From: Enterobacteriaceae bacterium
GTDB lineage: Bacteria > Pseudomonadota > Gammaproteobacteria > Enterobacterales > Enterobacteriaceae
Assembly: GCA_022712475.1 (NCBI GenBank)
Contig: JALAGK010000280.1
Span: 1-8,619 of the forward strand
Direction of reading: 5' to 3'
Length of the DNA stretch: 8,619 nt
Position 1 is the stretch's first letter, and every line of letters begins with the position of its first letter. A model generated the notes under the pieces. It saw nothing but the letters and a program-made list of their open reading frames with translations, searched no databases and was not told the origin of the DNA. The translations under genes were made by a program, and so were the position numbers. Below, piece after piece: positions 1-6,229 of the stretch.

Positions 1-332
1 CCGCCTGGCAGGGTTAGGTGTCCACTACGTGTTTTTATTGTACGCAAATAGCCCCCGAATGCGGATTGCCACCGTTCATTCGTTTGTTGTACTCCCCGGA
101 TAGTTGCCTCTCAGGACGTGAAAAGCCGCAAACCTTACCGGAGGCGGGAAAGGACAGTATCTGCAATTCAGGGTAGACGCTGTTACAGGCGCTTTTCAGC
201 AACAGGCATGGACGCAGTGATAACACATTTTGCCGACTGGATTACCAGTAGTGACTGACCCGTCGGCTTAAGCGTTCTGAAGCCTTGCTCCTCAATGCTC
301 GCTTTCAGACTGTTTTTCCTGGAGTTTATGCA
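1..332. other. Upstream region with no supported gene
   Basis: This stretch before the diguanylate cyclase gene has no convincing coding sequence. The forward frame open from position 2 stops near position 112 and resembles nothing I recognise. A reverse frame at 35-226 would give a 63-residue cysteine-, serine- and arginine-rich peptide, with no clear ribosome binding site or known family. Only weak structure is visible: a 5-bp inverted repeat (GGCTT at 265-269 with AAGCC at 280-284) just before the gene, and a repeated ACAGGC. It may carry the promoter of the downstream gene, but I could not find a good -35/-10 pair. Confidence 0.5.
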
Positions 333-1832
333 GTGAATGCGATTGAGTCCGAACAGATGATCAGTGAGAGTCGGTTTTCCCGCCTTGATTCAAAAATATT
401 TGTTATTGCCGTAACGCTGACCGGTTTTTTACTGGTAACGGCAATGCTGGGTTTTTTCTCCTACCAGCGCCAGTTGTCCATTGCTGAATCCGCTGCTAAC
501 GAACTGGCACGGGCTATTGAAAGCGACCTGCACCACAACGAAAACTTTGCCGACGCGGTCTCGGTGCTGTATATGCGCCTTAAGCGCGATCAAACGCGTG
601 GGACTCACCTTCAACAGGAGTACGACCGCGAGCATCATATTTACGGCGTGAATCTCTACGAGAATCAACCTAACAGTGCACTACGTGGCACGTTGCAGTC
701 CGTGCGCCCGTTGACGAAAGAGAAGCTGCAGTTGGCTCAGGCCATTGATATGGCGACGGAAATAGAAAGCAAGGATTCGCGCTACAGCAAAATGGAGCGC
801 CGCTATTTCTTCTCGCGCGACAATTACTTCATGTATATCGCCAACAAAATGCCGCTATCGCAGTTTGTGTTTCAGCCTGACAGCAGCAAAAACTATGGCA
901 TCTTCACCATGCCGCAGTATGGCGTGTGGCTTAACCAAAAACTGCGTACTGAGCCTGCCGCTCGTTCGGTAGAAGTCTCGCCGGTATACATTGATTCCAT
1001 CTCTGGTTCGCCGGTCATTACCGTGCAGCATGCGGTTTTGGACCAAAACCGCGACGATATTGTGTTGGGCTGGCTGTGCTTTGACTATCAGCAGAGTGAA
1101 TTGCAGGAAATTGTGCACAGCCTTGGTATTCACAAAAAGAATCGCTTCCTGAATGTCTTTTTGCTGGATAAGCAAACCAATACCGAGTTTCGCATTGTTG
1201 GCGAAAGCAGCGACGGTAAAGAGATGCGTTCCTCCATCAACGAGCGCTACGAAGTTATCGTGTCGATTAGCCCGCTGCGTTATTACCTCACCCAGAGCGG
1301 ACGCACCGATTTAATTATTCTGGCGCTTATCATGCTGTGTTTCATCGCTATCTACCTGATTTACAGCAGTACGGCACGCGTAGCGCGTGAACGGGCGCTA
1401 CGCGACCCGCTGACGGGATTGTATAACCGCAGCCTGCTTCAGAATCTGGAAAAGCAGAAGGCCATCACGCCAGGGGCACTGGTCATGATTGATTGTGATG
1501 AGTTCAAATTTATCAACGACACGCATGGCCATCCCGTGGGCGATAGCGCGCTCAGGCATATTGGACAATCCATTATTGCTCGAATTAATCGTGAAACCGA
1601 TTACGCCATCCGCATGGGGGGAGATGAGTTTCTTATTGTGTTTGAAAACGCCAGTGTGTCCCAGGCACAGGCCTGCATGCAGCGCATAGAGCATGATATT
1701 TCACAGTTCAGCGCCGAGATGAAACTTTCTATTAGTTATGGCGTGACCGAGATTGCACGCGATATGCCAATGAATGAGGCTATTGCTCACGCCGATAGCC
1801 TGATGTACAACGCCAAAAGAGGCGCCTCCTGA
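333..1832 (+). CDS. Membrane-anchored diguanylate cyclase (GGDEF)
   Basis: This 499-residue enzyme is predicted to condense two GTP into cyclic di-GMP. It has a short cytoplasmic N-terminus, a membrane segment at about 21-43, a periplasmic sensor domain of roughly 280 residues, a second membrane segment at about 327-344, and a cytoplasmic GGDEF domain to the C-terminus. The domain starts with the DPLTGLYNR motif (358-366). The metal-binding aspartate is probably D387, and the signature GGDEF lies at 429-433. An inhibitory I-site RETD (420-423) stands exactly five residues before it, so the enzyme should be active and product-inhibited. I chose GTG at 333 because GGAG at 321-324 sits 8 nt upstream; an in-frame TTG at 285 has no such site. 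The layout resembles E. coli DgcJ (YeaJ, similar length), but the periplasmic domain is too divergent to assign a symbol. The gene is monocistronic, with a terminator directly after it. Confidence 0.93.
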   Translation: MNAIESEQMISESRFSRLDSKIFVIAVTLTGFLLVTAMLGFFSYQRQLSIAESAANELARAIESDLHHNENFADAVSVLYMRLKRDQTRGTHLQQEYDREHHIYGVNLYENQPNSALRGTLQSVRPLTKEKLQLAQAIDMATEIESKDSRYSKMERRYFFSRDNYFMYIANKMPLSQFVFQPDSSKNYGIFTMPQYGVWLNQKLRTEPAARSVEVSPVYIDSISGSPVITVQHAVLDQNRDDIVLGWLCFDYQQSELQEIVHSLGIHKKNRFLNVFLLDKQTNTEFRIVGESSDGKEMRSSINERYEVIVSISPLRYYLTQSGRTDLIILALIMLCFIAIYLIYSSTARVARERALRDPLTGLYNRSLLQNLEKQKAITPGALVMIDCDEFKFINDTHGHPVGDSALRHIGQSIIARINRETDYAIRMGGDEFLIVFENASVSQAQACMQRIEHDISQFSAEMKLSISYGVTEIARDMPMNEAIAHADSLMYNAKRGAS

Positions 1833-1842
1833 CTCTCGTCTC

Positions 1843-1869
1843 AGCCCGCTGACCAGCGGGCTATATTTT
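1843..1869 (+). terminator. Intrinsic terminator after the diguanylate cyclase gene
   Basis: A perfect 8-bp stem (AGCCCGCT at 1843-1850, AGCGGGCT at 1855-1862) closes a GACC tetraloop, and the T-rich run ATATTTTC follows. It begins 10 nt after the stop codon. It separates the cyclase gene from the transporter operon downstream. Confidence 0.87.
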
Positions 1870-1937
1870 CTCTCATTCTCCTCTCGCAGTATGTGGCGAA
1901 TTGCTTCATCGGCCAGAATGGCGTGTGTTACGCTATT

Positions 1938-1943
1938 TATAAA
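1938..1943 (+). promoter_or_regulatory. Possible -10 element for the transporter operon
   Basis: The sequence TATAAA lies in an A/T-rich patch about 25 nt before the candidate leader ORF and after the upstream terminator, so it is in the right place for an operon promoter. No good -35 hexamer stands at the usual spacing, so the call is weak. If it is used, an activator may be needed. Confidence 0.3.
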
Positions 1944-1963
1944 ATCCTAAACAAGGAGCCGTG

Positions 1964-2002
1964 ATGGAGTTCGCTATGTTGAGCCGGAGGCCGCGCCGGT
2001 GA
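1964..2002 (+). CDS. Possible 12-residue leader ORF overlapping the fusion-protein gene
   Basis: The peptide MEFAMLSRRPRR starts with ATG at 1964 behind a strong ribosome binding site (AAGGAG at 1953-1958, 5 nt spacing). Its TGA (2000-2002) overlaps the GTG start of the fusion-protein gene (1999-2001) as GTGA, the arrangement typical of translational coupling. The Shine-Dalgarno of the next gene (GGAGG, 1986-1990) lies inside the leader. A small hairpin, GCCGG (1983-1987 region) with CCGGT (1996-2000), could mask that site and the start codon until a ribosome translates the leader. The arginine-rich end could also slow ribosomes. This is inference from layout; the peptide resembles nothing I know. 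Confidence 0.4.
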   Translation: MEFAMLSRRPRR

Positions 2003-2970
2003 AGAAAAAGACCTTATTCACGCTGCTATTAGTGGTGGTGGCAGTCTCGCTTGCTGTGTTATTTCGCGCCCAAAATCAGAGCTTGTTGCTGCAGGGCGAA
2101 GTGGATGCGCCAGAAGTGATTGTCACGTCAAAAGCCAAAGGGCGCGTGGTAGAGCGCCTGGTGGAGCGTGGTGACGATGTTAAAGCAGGCCAGCTATTAA
2201 TGAAGCTTGAGGCTCCCGAGCTGATTGCACAACTCCAGGCCGCCCAGGCCAGTCGCGACCAGGCAAAAGCCCAGCTCGACCTCTCCATGAACGGCACCCG
2301 TGAAGAAAGTATTCGTAATCTGAAGGCGACGCTTGCACAGGCGCAGGCTGATTACCGCAACGCGCAGGACACTTACGCGCGTAACCAGCGTGTCGCGGCA
2401 AAAGGCTATGTGTCGGCCCAGGAGCTTGAACAGTCGCGCAGCACGCGTGATGCGGCCTGGGAGAAAGTGCAGGCGGCGAAAGCCAATCTGGATGAAGGCG
2501 TGAACGGCGACCGTGTTGAGCAGCGTGCCGTGTATGCCGCCCAGTTGCGCCAGGCCGAGCAGCAACTGTTGGAGATAAAAGTTCAGGCCGACGATCTCAA
2601 CGTACGCTCGCCGGTTGACGGCGAGGTTGGCCCCATTCCGGCAGAAGTGGGCGAGTTGCTTAACGCCGCCAGCCCACTGCTCACGCTGGTGCGCCAGCCG
2701 CAAGCTTATTTTGTGTTTAACCTGCGTGAAGACATTCTTGCCCACGTTCGTAAAGGCGATAAAGTTAGCCTGCGCGTACCGGGACTTAATAACCAGGTTA
2801 TTGAGGCCGAGGTACACTACATCGCGCCGCTTGGGGATTACGCCACCCGTCGCGCCACACGTGCGACCGGTGATTTTGATTTAAAAACCTTTGAGGTCCG
2901 TCTGTGGCCGACCCAGCCTGTTGAGGGGTTAAGACAGGGAATGAGCGCGCTATGGCAATGGAAGGTCTGA
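1999..2970 (+). CDS. HlyD-family membrane fusion (periplasmic adaptor) protein
   Basis: This 323-residue protein is an inner-membrane-anchored periplasmic adaptor that should link the two downstream permeases to an outer-membrane channel, probably TolC-like and encoded elsewhere. A membrane anchor spans about residues 5-22. The first lipoyl half follows (about 32-72), then a long alanine- and glutamine-rich alpha-hairpin coiled coil (about 73-195). The second lipoyl half contains the typical RSPVDGEV stretch (203-210), and a beta-barrel and C-terminal domain occupy about 234-320. Start GTG at 1999 has GGAGG 8 nt upstream. It resembles the adaptors of the E. coli YbhGFSR and YhiI-RbbA-YhhJ exporters, which unlike this operon encode an ATPase. 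The last 19 nt overlap the next gene. The substrate is unknown; drugs or toxic organic compounds are plausible. Confidence 0.9.
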   Translation: MKKKTLFTLLLVVVAVSLAVLFRAQNQSLLLQGEVDAPEVIVTSKAKGRVVERLVERGDDVKAGQLLMKLEAPELIAQLQAAQASRDQAKAQLDLSMNGTREESIRNLKATLAQAQADYRNAQDTYARNQRVAAKGYVSAQELEQSRSTRDAAWEKVQAAKANLDEGVNGDRVEQRAVYAAQLRQAEQQLLEIKVQADDLNVRSPVDGEVGPIPAEVGELLNAASPLLTLVRQPQAYFVFNLREDILAHVRKGDKVSLRVPGLNNQVIEAEVHYIAPLGDYATRRATRATGDFDLKTFEVRLWPTQPVEGLRQGMSALWQWKV

Positions 2971-4106
2971 GGATTGGCTGGAATTGTTTCAGCCTCGCCT
3001 TTCGTCGGGAAGTCCGCGCCGCATTTCGTAAACCTGTCATGCACTGGCTTGGCTGGTGTTTCCCGCTGCTGCTATTTGGACTGATTGGTAGTAACTTCTC
3101 CGAAGGCACACTGATGGAGCTGCCGGTGTCGGTGGTGGATAACGACAACAGCCAGCTTTCCAGGGCGCTGGTGCGCAAGCTTGATGCCGGTTCGCATGCC
3201 CGCCTGGCGCCGGTCTCGGGCGGGCTTGAGGAGGCCAAAGAGCGGCTGCGTAGCGCCCAGGATTATGGTGTGCTGTATATTCCGCTTAATTTTGAAGCCG
3301 ATGTGCTGGCAGGCCGCCAGCCCAGCGCCATCTTCTACTATAACGCGTTATTTTACGGAGCCGGGCTGTATTCAACCCAGGACTTCAGCGCCCTCATCGC
3401 AGACCTGAACACCCAATACCGCCCGGTGGTTGCCGCGAGCATCGGTAAAACGGTGCCAACACTTGCCCAGGTGACCCTGGCTTACGACAGCCTGTTTAAC
3501 GCCAGCGGTAGCTACGTTTATTATCAACAGTTTGCCGCCACCATCCATCTGCTACAGCTTTTTGTTGTCACCTGCATGATTTATGTGCTGGCGCGCAGCA
3601 AACCGCTTATCTATTCAAGCTCGTTCAGTATGTCGCTGTTAGGGAAAATTGCGCCCTATACGCTGTGCTACACCGCGCTGTTAATGGTGGAGCTGGCGCT
3701 GCTGGTATGGGTGTTTGATGCCCGTGTGGTGGGTAATCCGGTGTATATGCTGCTGGTGGGTTTCTTTTACGTGATGGCGGCACAAAGCATTGGCCTGCTG
3801 CTGTTTACTTTCACCGGCAGTGCCATTACCGCTTACACGTTGATGGGGATTATGGTGGGCATTGCGCTTACGTTTTCCGGGACTGTTATCCCAACGCTTT
3901 CCATGCCACCGATTGCACAACTGATTTCGAATATTGAACCGCTTACCCACGCATTGTCTGCCATGTTTGATATCTTCCTGCGCCAGGTGCCGGGGCGGCC
4001 CGTCATCAGCGTTTGCGCCACGTTACTGCTTTATCCGCTGGTAGCTGGGCTATTGGTACGAAAGCGCCTGCCTGCGCGCCTGCGTAAGCAGGAGGTGGCG
4101 GTGTGA
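2952..4106 (+). CDS. ABC-2-type permease, first of a paralogous pair
   Basis: This 384-residue inner-membrane protein has the ABC-2 permease layout of the YhhJ/YbhS/YbhR type. There is one N-terminal membrane segment (about 31-47), then a large extracytoplasmic domain (about 48-190). About five C-terminal membrane segments follow (about 196-214, 233-255, 265-287, 292-310, 349-370). The conserved ABC-2 stretch FSGTVIPTLSMPP (308-320), leading to IEPLTHAL (328-335), is present. Residues 56-79 (LPV.VVD.D.S..SR.L.R.LDA) are matched in the next gene product, so the two are paralogues and probably pair. The ATG at 2952 overlaps the upstream gene by 19 nt, which suggests coupled translation; an in-frame ATG at 2958 is an alternative. 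There is no Walker A or ABC signature, so this protein cannot hydrolyse ATP itself. Confidence 0.88.
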   Translation: MAMEGLRIGWNCFSLAFRREVRAAFRKPVMHWLGWCFPLLLFGLIGSNFSEGTLMELPVSVVDNDNSQLSRALVRKLDAGSHARLAPVSGGLEEAKERLRSAQDYGVLYIPLNFEADVLAGRQPSAIFYYNALFYGAGLYSTQDFSALIADLNTQYRPVVAASIGKTVPTLAQVTLAYDSLFNASGSYVYYQQFAATIHLLQLFVVTCMIYVLARSKPLIYSSSFSMSLLGKIAPYTLCYTALLMVELALLVWVFDARVVGNPVYMLLVGFFYVMAAQSIGLLLFTFTGSAITAYTLMGIMVGIALTFSGTVIPTLSMPPIAQLISNIEPLTHALSAMFDIFLRQVPGRPVISVCATLLLYPLVAGLLVRKRLPARLRKQEVAV

Positions 4107-5230
4107 AGCGCTACTGGGCCACCTTTACCAAAGTGTTAATGGGTATGCTTGAGCGCCCCATGTGGTTGATGCTGTTGGTATCACTGTGCATCATGAGTAC
4201 CGTTTATGCTCACCGTACTGTGTGGGATCTGCCTGTAGCCGTGGTGGACCAGGACCACAGCCCGGCGAGCCGCCTGCTTATTCGCAACCTCGATGCCACG
4301 TCTAAAATCAGCATGCGCAGTTATGACAGCCTGGACAAGGCCATTCACGATCTCGGTTGGCGCAAGCTGTTTGCCGTCATCATCATGCCAACAGACCTGG
4401 AGAAAAAACTGCTTAGCGGTAAAGCGGTGACCATTCCGGTGTATGGCGATGCCACCAACCGCCTGGCAAACGGCCAGATTCAGCAGGACGTTGCGGCGGC
4501 CTATCAGGAGATGCTCAATCACTACGATATGGCGCTGATGCTCGGTAATGGCTTTAGCGAACGCCAGGCGCAAGTGATCCTCTCTCCCCTGACTGGCAAG
4601 GCGGTGGATGTATTTAATCCCGGCATCAGCTTTGCCGCTATCGTTTTTCCGGGCCTGTTGGTGATGCTGTTGCAACACTCGCTAATGATTGCCAGCGTGC
4701 GCGTCAGCATTGTTTTGCGTGCTCAGGGTAAGCCGCCGCTGCCGGTCTATCTTGGCGGGCTGTCGGCGCTGCTGCCTATCTGGCTGTTTCTGTCTATCGT
4801 GCTGTTTGTACTCTGGCCGTGGGTGCTGGGCTATCGCCAGACTGCGTCAATACCGGACATTTTGCTGCTGACGTTCCCGTTTCTGCTGGCGGTGCTGGGG
4901 CTGGGTAAACTGTTGACGGAGTGCCTGCGCAGTGTGGAGATGATTTACCTGACGCTGTCGTTCATTACGATGCCGGTATTTTATTTGTCGGGAACTATCT
5001 GGCCGCTACAGGCCATGCCGGACTGGGTGCGTATGGTGTCGTCTTTCCTGCCGTCTACCTGGGCTACCAAAGCCATCGCGGGTGTTAACCAGATGGGGCT
5101 ATCCTGGCACTCGGCGTTACATGATGTGTTGATTTTGCTGCTGCTGGGCGCGTTTTACGCCGCGCTGGGCGTGGGCGTGGGGCTGGTGCGCGATAGCGGG
5201 CGTCTGCGTATGTTGCTCAGACGCAAATAA
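4103..5230 (+). CDS. ABC-2-type permease, second of the pair
   Basis: This 375-residue membrane protein is a diverged copy of the preceding permease. It has one N-terminal segment (about 20-35) and an extracytoplasmic domain (about 37-172) that carries LPVAVVDQDHSPASR (43-57). Five C-terminal membrane segments follow (about 174-195, 218-238, 253-272, 280-299, 341-361). The motif LSGTIWPLQAMPDWV (295-309) is the ABC-2 counterpart of the stretch in its partner. Start GTG at 4103 has AGGAGG at 4090-4095, 7 nt away, and overlaps the previous stop by 4 nt (GTGA). No nucleotide-binding domain is fused to it or follows it; the next gene is convergent. The two permeases probably form a heterodimer with the upstream adaptor. 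Confidence 0.88.
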   Translation: MKRYWATFTKVLMGMLERPMWLMLLVSLCIMSTVYAHRTVWDLPVAVVDQDHSPASRLLIRNLDATSKISMRSYDSLDKAIHDLGWRKLFAVIIMPTDLEKKLLSGKAVTIPVYGDATNRLANGQIQQDVAAAYQEMLNHYDMALMLGNGFSERQAQVILSPLTGKAVDVFNPGISFAAIVFPGLLVMLLQHSLMIASVRVSIVLRAQGKPPLPVYLGGLSALLPIWLFLSIVLFVLWPWVLGYRQTASIPDILLLTFPFLLAVLGLGKLLTECLRSVEMIYLTLSFITMPVFYLSGTIWPLQAMPDWVRMVSSFLPSTWATKAIAGVNQMGLSWHSALHDVLILLLLGAFYAALGVGVGLVRDSGRLRMLLRRK

Positions 5231-5250
5231 CCACCCCTACGTTGGGGCGG
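5231..5250. terminator. Possible bidirectional terminator between convergent genes
   Basis: CCACCCC and GGGGCGG pair around the loop TACGTT with one internal mismatch. The repeat lies between the permease stop (5230) and the end of yjcB (5261), where both transcripts should end. On the minus strand the stem is followed by GGTTATTT, moderately T-rich; on the plus strand there is no T-run. It is therefore better supported for yjcB than for the transporter operon. Confidence 0.4.
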
Positions 5251-5260
5251 CAGGCGGTGA

Positions 5261-5539
5261 TTACGGCAGCATCATTGGCCATTCCGGTGGTGCCTGGCTT
5301 ATTACTTCCATCGTCACGTCTTTCACGTGGGCCCAGATTAGCGGTAAGTCAGCACTCAGGCCGAGCAGGCCCGTGGCAAACCAGCAGGAGGCGGCAATCC
5401 CTAGTCCGCTGGAAACCACCGCAAGAAACGGATAGTCCGCTTTGCGAAAACGGACATTAAGTGTGCTGGCAAGAAACATAAGCACCGCGCTGATTAACTG
5501 CCAGCGCATTAAGACCACGCCAGTGGTGATGGTAGCCAT
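5261..5539 (-). CDS. yjcB: YjcB family small inner-membrane protein
   Basis: This 92-residue protein matches E. coli YjcB (about 93 residues) closely from memory, including the start MATITTGVVLMRWQL, the central FLASTLNVRF and the ending PPEWPM. Two hydrophobic stretches (about 12-28 and 37-61) point to two membrane passes. Its function is not known. The gene keeps its enterobacterial place upstream of soxS but points away from the block, converging with the transporter operon. The ATG at 5537-5539 has only modest purine-rich pairing upstream (AGGATTAGG on the minus strand). A CRP-like site lies about 130 nt upstream and may regulate it. Confidence 0.9.
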   Translation of the reverse strand: MATITTGVVLMRWQLISAVLMFLASTLNVRFRKADYPFLAVVSSGLGIAASCWFATGLLGLSADLPLIWAHVKDVTMEVISQAPPEWPMMLP

Positions 5540-5648
5540 GAAACCTAATCCTCAAAGCAAACTTATTACGCCGCACGGCATACACGCAGTCGCGTTTACA
5601 GGGAGAAGAGCCGCAGGGAATAAGTTGTCGCAGAAAATGTAAATTCAT

Positions 5649-5665
5649 GTCCTGTTGCACAGGAC
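5649..5665. repeat. Perfect inverted repeat beside the CRP-like site
   Basis: GTCCTGT (5649-5655) and ACAGGAC (5659-5665) form a perfect 7-bp dyad around TGC, and two further pairs (5646-5647 with 5667-5668) follow a mismatch. The dyad abuts the CRP-like site, sharing its first two bases if the outer pairs are counted. No T-run follows on the plus strand; on the minus strand the sequence after it is only mildly T-rich. It could be a regulator's operator, an RNA hairpin in a leader, or a weak terminator. Confidence 0.5.
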
Positions 5666-5666
5666 T

Positions 5667-5682
5667 TGTGAAGTCTATCACA
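5667..5682. promoter_or_regulatory. CRP-cAMP binding site (near-consensus)
   Basis: TGTGAAGTCTATCACA matches the CRP core TGTGA-N6-TCACA at all ten conserved positions. Being symmetric, it could serve either direction. On the minus strand, towards yjcB, a poor promoter (TTTACA at 5638-5643, TATTCC at 5617-5622, spacer 15) would put the site near -64. On the plus strand, TATAAA at 5735-5740 with no good -35 would put it near -72, a class I geometry, but no gene follows in that direction until soxR. In E. coli pdeC would start on that side. Confidence 0.75.
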
Positions 5683-5741
5683 TCTGTTGATTAATTCACC
5701 AGATTGATGTGCGTTTTTTAGCGGCTTTGTGCGGTATAAAC

Positions 5742-5790
5742 CGAAGAGAAAGGGCGGCGACCGTAGCGTAATGCGTTGTCGTTTGCCCTT
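5742..5790 (-). terminator. Possible soxS transcription terminator hairpin
   Basis: AAGGGCGGCGAC (5750-5761) pairs with GTCGTTTGCCCTT (5778-5790), giving about 12 pairs with two G-T wobbles on the plus strand and one bulge, around a 16-nt loop. On the minus strand the stem ends in CCCTT and runs into TCTCTTCGG, a broken pyrimidine-rich tract. It lies about 33 nt past the soxS stop, which fits a soxS terminator. The long loop and imperfect T-run keep confidence moderate. Confidence 0.5.
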
Positions 5791-5822
5791 ATGGTGGCGC
5801 AATAATCTGGCAGGTTCATCGC

Positions 5823-6146
5823 TCAGGCGTGCTGACGATAGTTCGTTGGTGTCTGGTCGAATTCGCGGCGGAACACCCGGGAAAAGGTCTGCTGCGACAC
5901 ATAACCATAATCCATTGCAATATCAAAGATCGGGCGCTGTGTGTTGCGCAACTCGCGTGCCGCCATTTCCAGGCGGCGCTGGCGAATATAATCTCCCAGC
6001 GTCTGGTGCTTTACGGTACGGAACATTCGTTGCAGATACCATTTCGAGTAACCGGATTTCTTTGCCACGACGTCAATGTTGAGCGGTTGATCGATATGCT
6101 CATCAATCCATTGCGTCAGGGTATCAATAATCTCCTGATGGGCCAT
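5823..6146 (-). CDS. soxS: Superoxide response transcriptional activator SoxS
   Basis: SoxS is the AraC/XylS-family activator that, once made, binds sox/mar boxes and turns on superoxide and redox-cycler defence genes. The protein has 107 residues, the same length as E. coli SoxS, and shares long identical runs such as IDEHIDQPLNIDVVAKK (14-30) and FDIAMDYGYVSQQTFSR (74-90, one change). Both DNA-reading helix-turn-helix units are intact (about 25-44 and 73-94). As in the family, there is no ligand-binding domain, so activity is set by protein level. The ATG has AGAGG (minus strand, 6153-6157) 7 nt upstream. It is divergent from soxR, with its promoter and the SoxR operator in the 83-bp gap. 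Confidence 0.98.
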   Translation of the reverse strand: MAHQEIIDTLTQWIDEHIDQPLNIDVVAKKSGYSKWYLQRMFRTVKHQTLGDYIRQRRLEMAARELRNTQRPIFDIAMDYGYVSQQTFSRVFRREFDQTPTNYRQHA

Positions 6147-6169
6147 GATTTTCCTCTCTTATTTTCCGA

Positions 6170-6199
6170 TTCGAAGTCTTAGCTAAGCCGGAGTATAAT
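6170..6199 (+). promoter_or_regulatory. Likely soxR promoter overlapping the soxS promoter
   Basis: A perfect -10, TATAAT (6194-6199), overlaps the soxS -10 on the other strand. The best -35 is TTCGAA (6170-6175, spacer 18) or TCGAAG (6171-6176, spacer 17), both weak. Transcription would start near 6206, inside the SoxR operator, which fits autorepression by SoxR and leaves a short leader of about 24 nt. Confidence 0.6.
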
Positions 6200-6222
6200 T
6201 CCTCAAGTTAACTTGAGGTAAA
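6192..6222 (-). promoter_or_regulatory. soxS promoter with SoxR-type 19-bp spacer
   Basis: On the minus strand, -35 TTTACC (6217-6222) and -10 TATACT (6192-6197) are separated by exactly 19 bp. That over-long spacer is the hallmark of promoters activated by MerR-family regulators, which distort the DNA to bring the elements into register. The SoxR palindrome lies in the spacer. Expected start of transcription is about 6185. Confidence 0.93.
6201..6218. promoter_or_regulatory. SoxR operator (18-bp palindrome)
   Basis: CCTCAAGTTAACTTGAGG is a perfect 18-bp palindrome identical to the SoxR site I recall from the E. coli soxS promoter. It sits between the soxS -35 and -10 and also just downstream of the likely soxR -10. 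Bound SoxR can thus activate soxS when oxidised and limit its own synthesis. Confidence 0.95.
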
Positions 6223-6229
6223 GTCTATT

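Noticed and set aside
35..226. Reverse-strand 63-residue frame
   Set aside because: There is no recognised family and no clear start signal, so it is not strong enough to call a gene.
285..332. Upstream TTG start for the cyclase, adding 16 residues
   Set aside because: There is no Shine-Dalgarno before it, while GTG 333 has GGAG at a good distance and gives a normal cytoplasmic N-terminus.
2197..2817. Reverse-strand open frame of 206 codons
   Set aside because: It is fully antisense to the HlyD-type adaptor gene, with no recognisable domain or ribosome binding site.
5652..5662. LexA box from CTGT...ACAG
   Set aside because: The half-sites are 3 bp apart; a LexA box needs 8 bp between CTGT and ACAG.
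5729..6082. Forward frame running from the yjcB-soxS gap into soxS antisense
   Set aside because: Its translation does not resemble PdeC or any known protein, and most of it is antisense to soxS.
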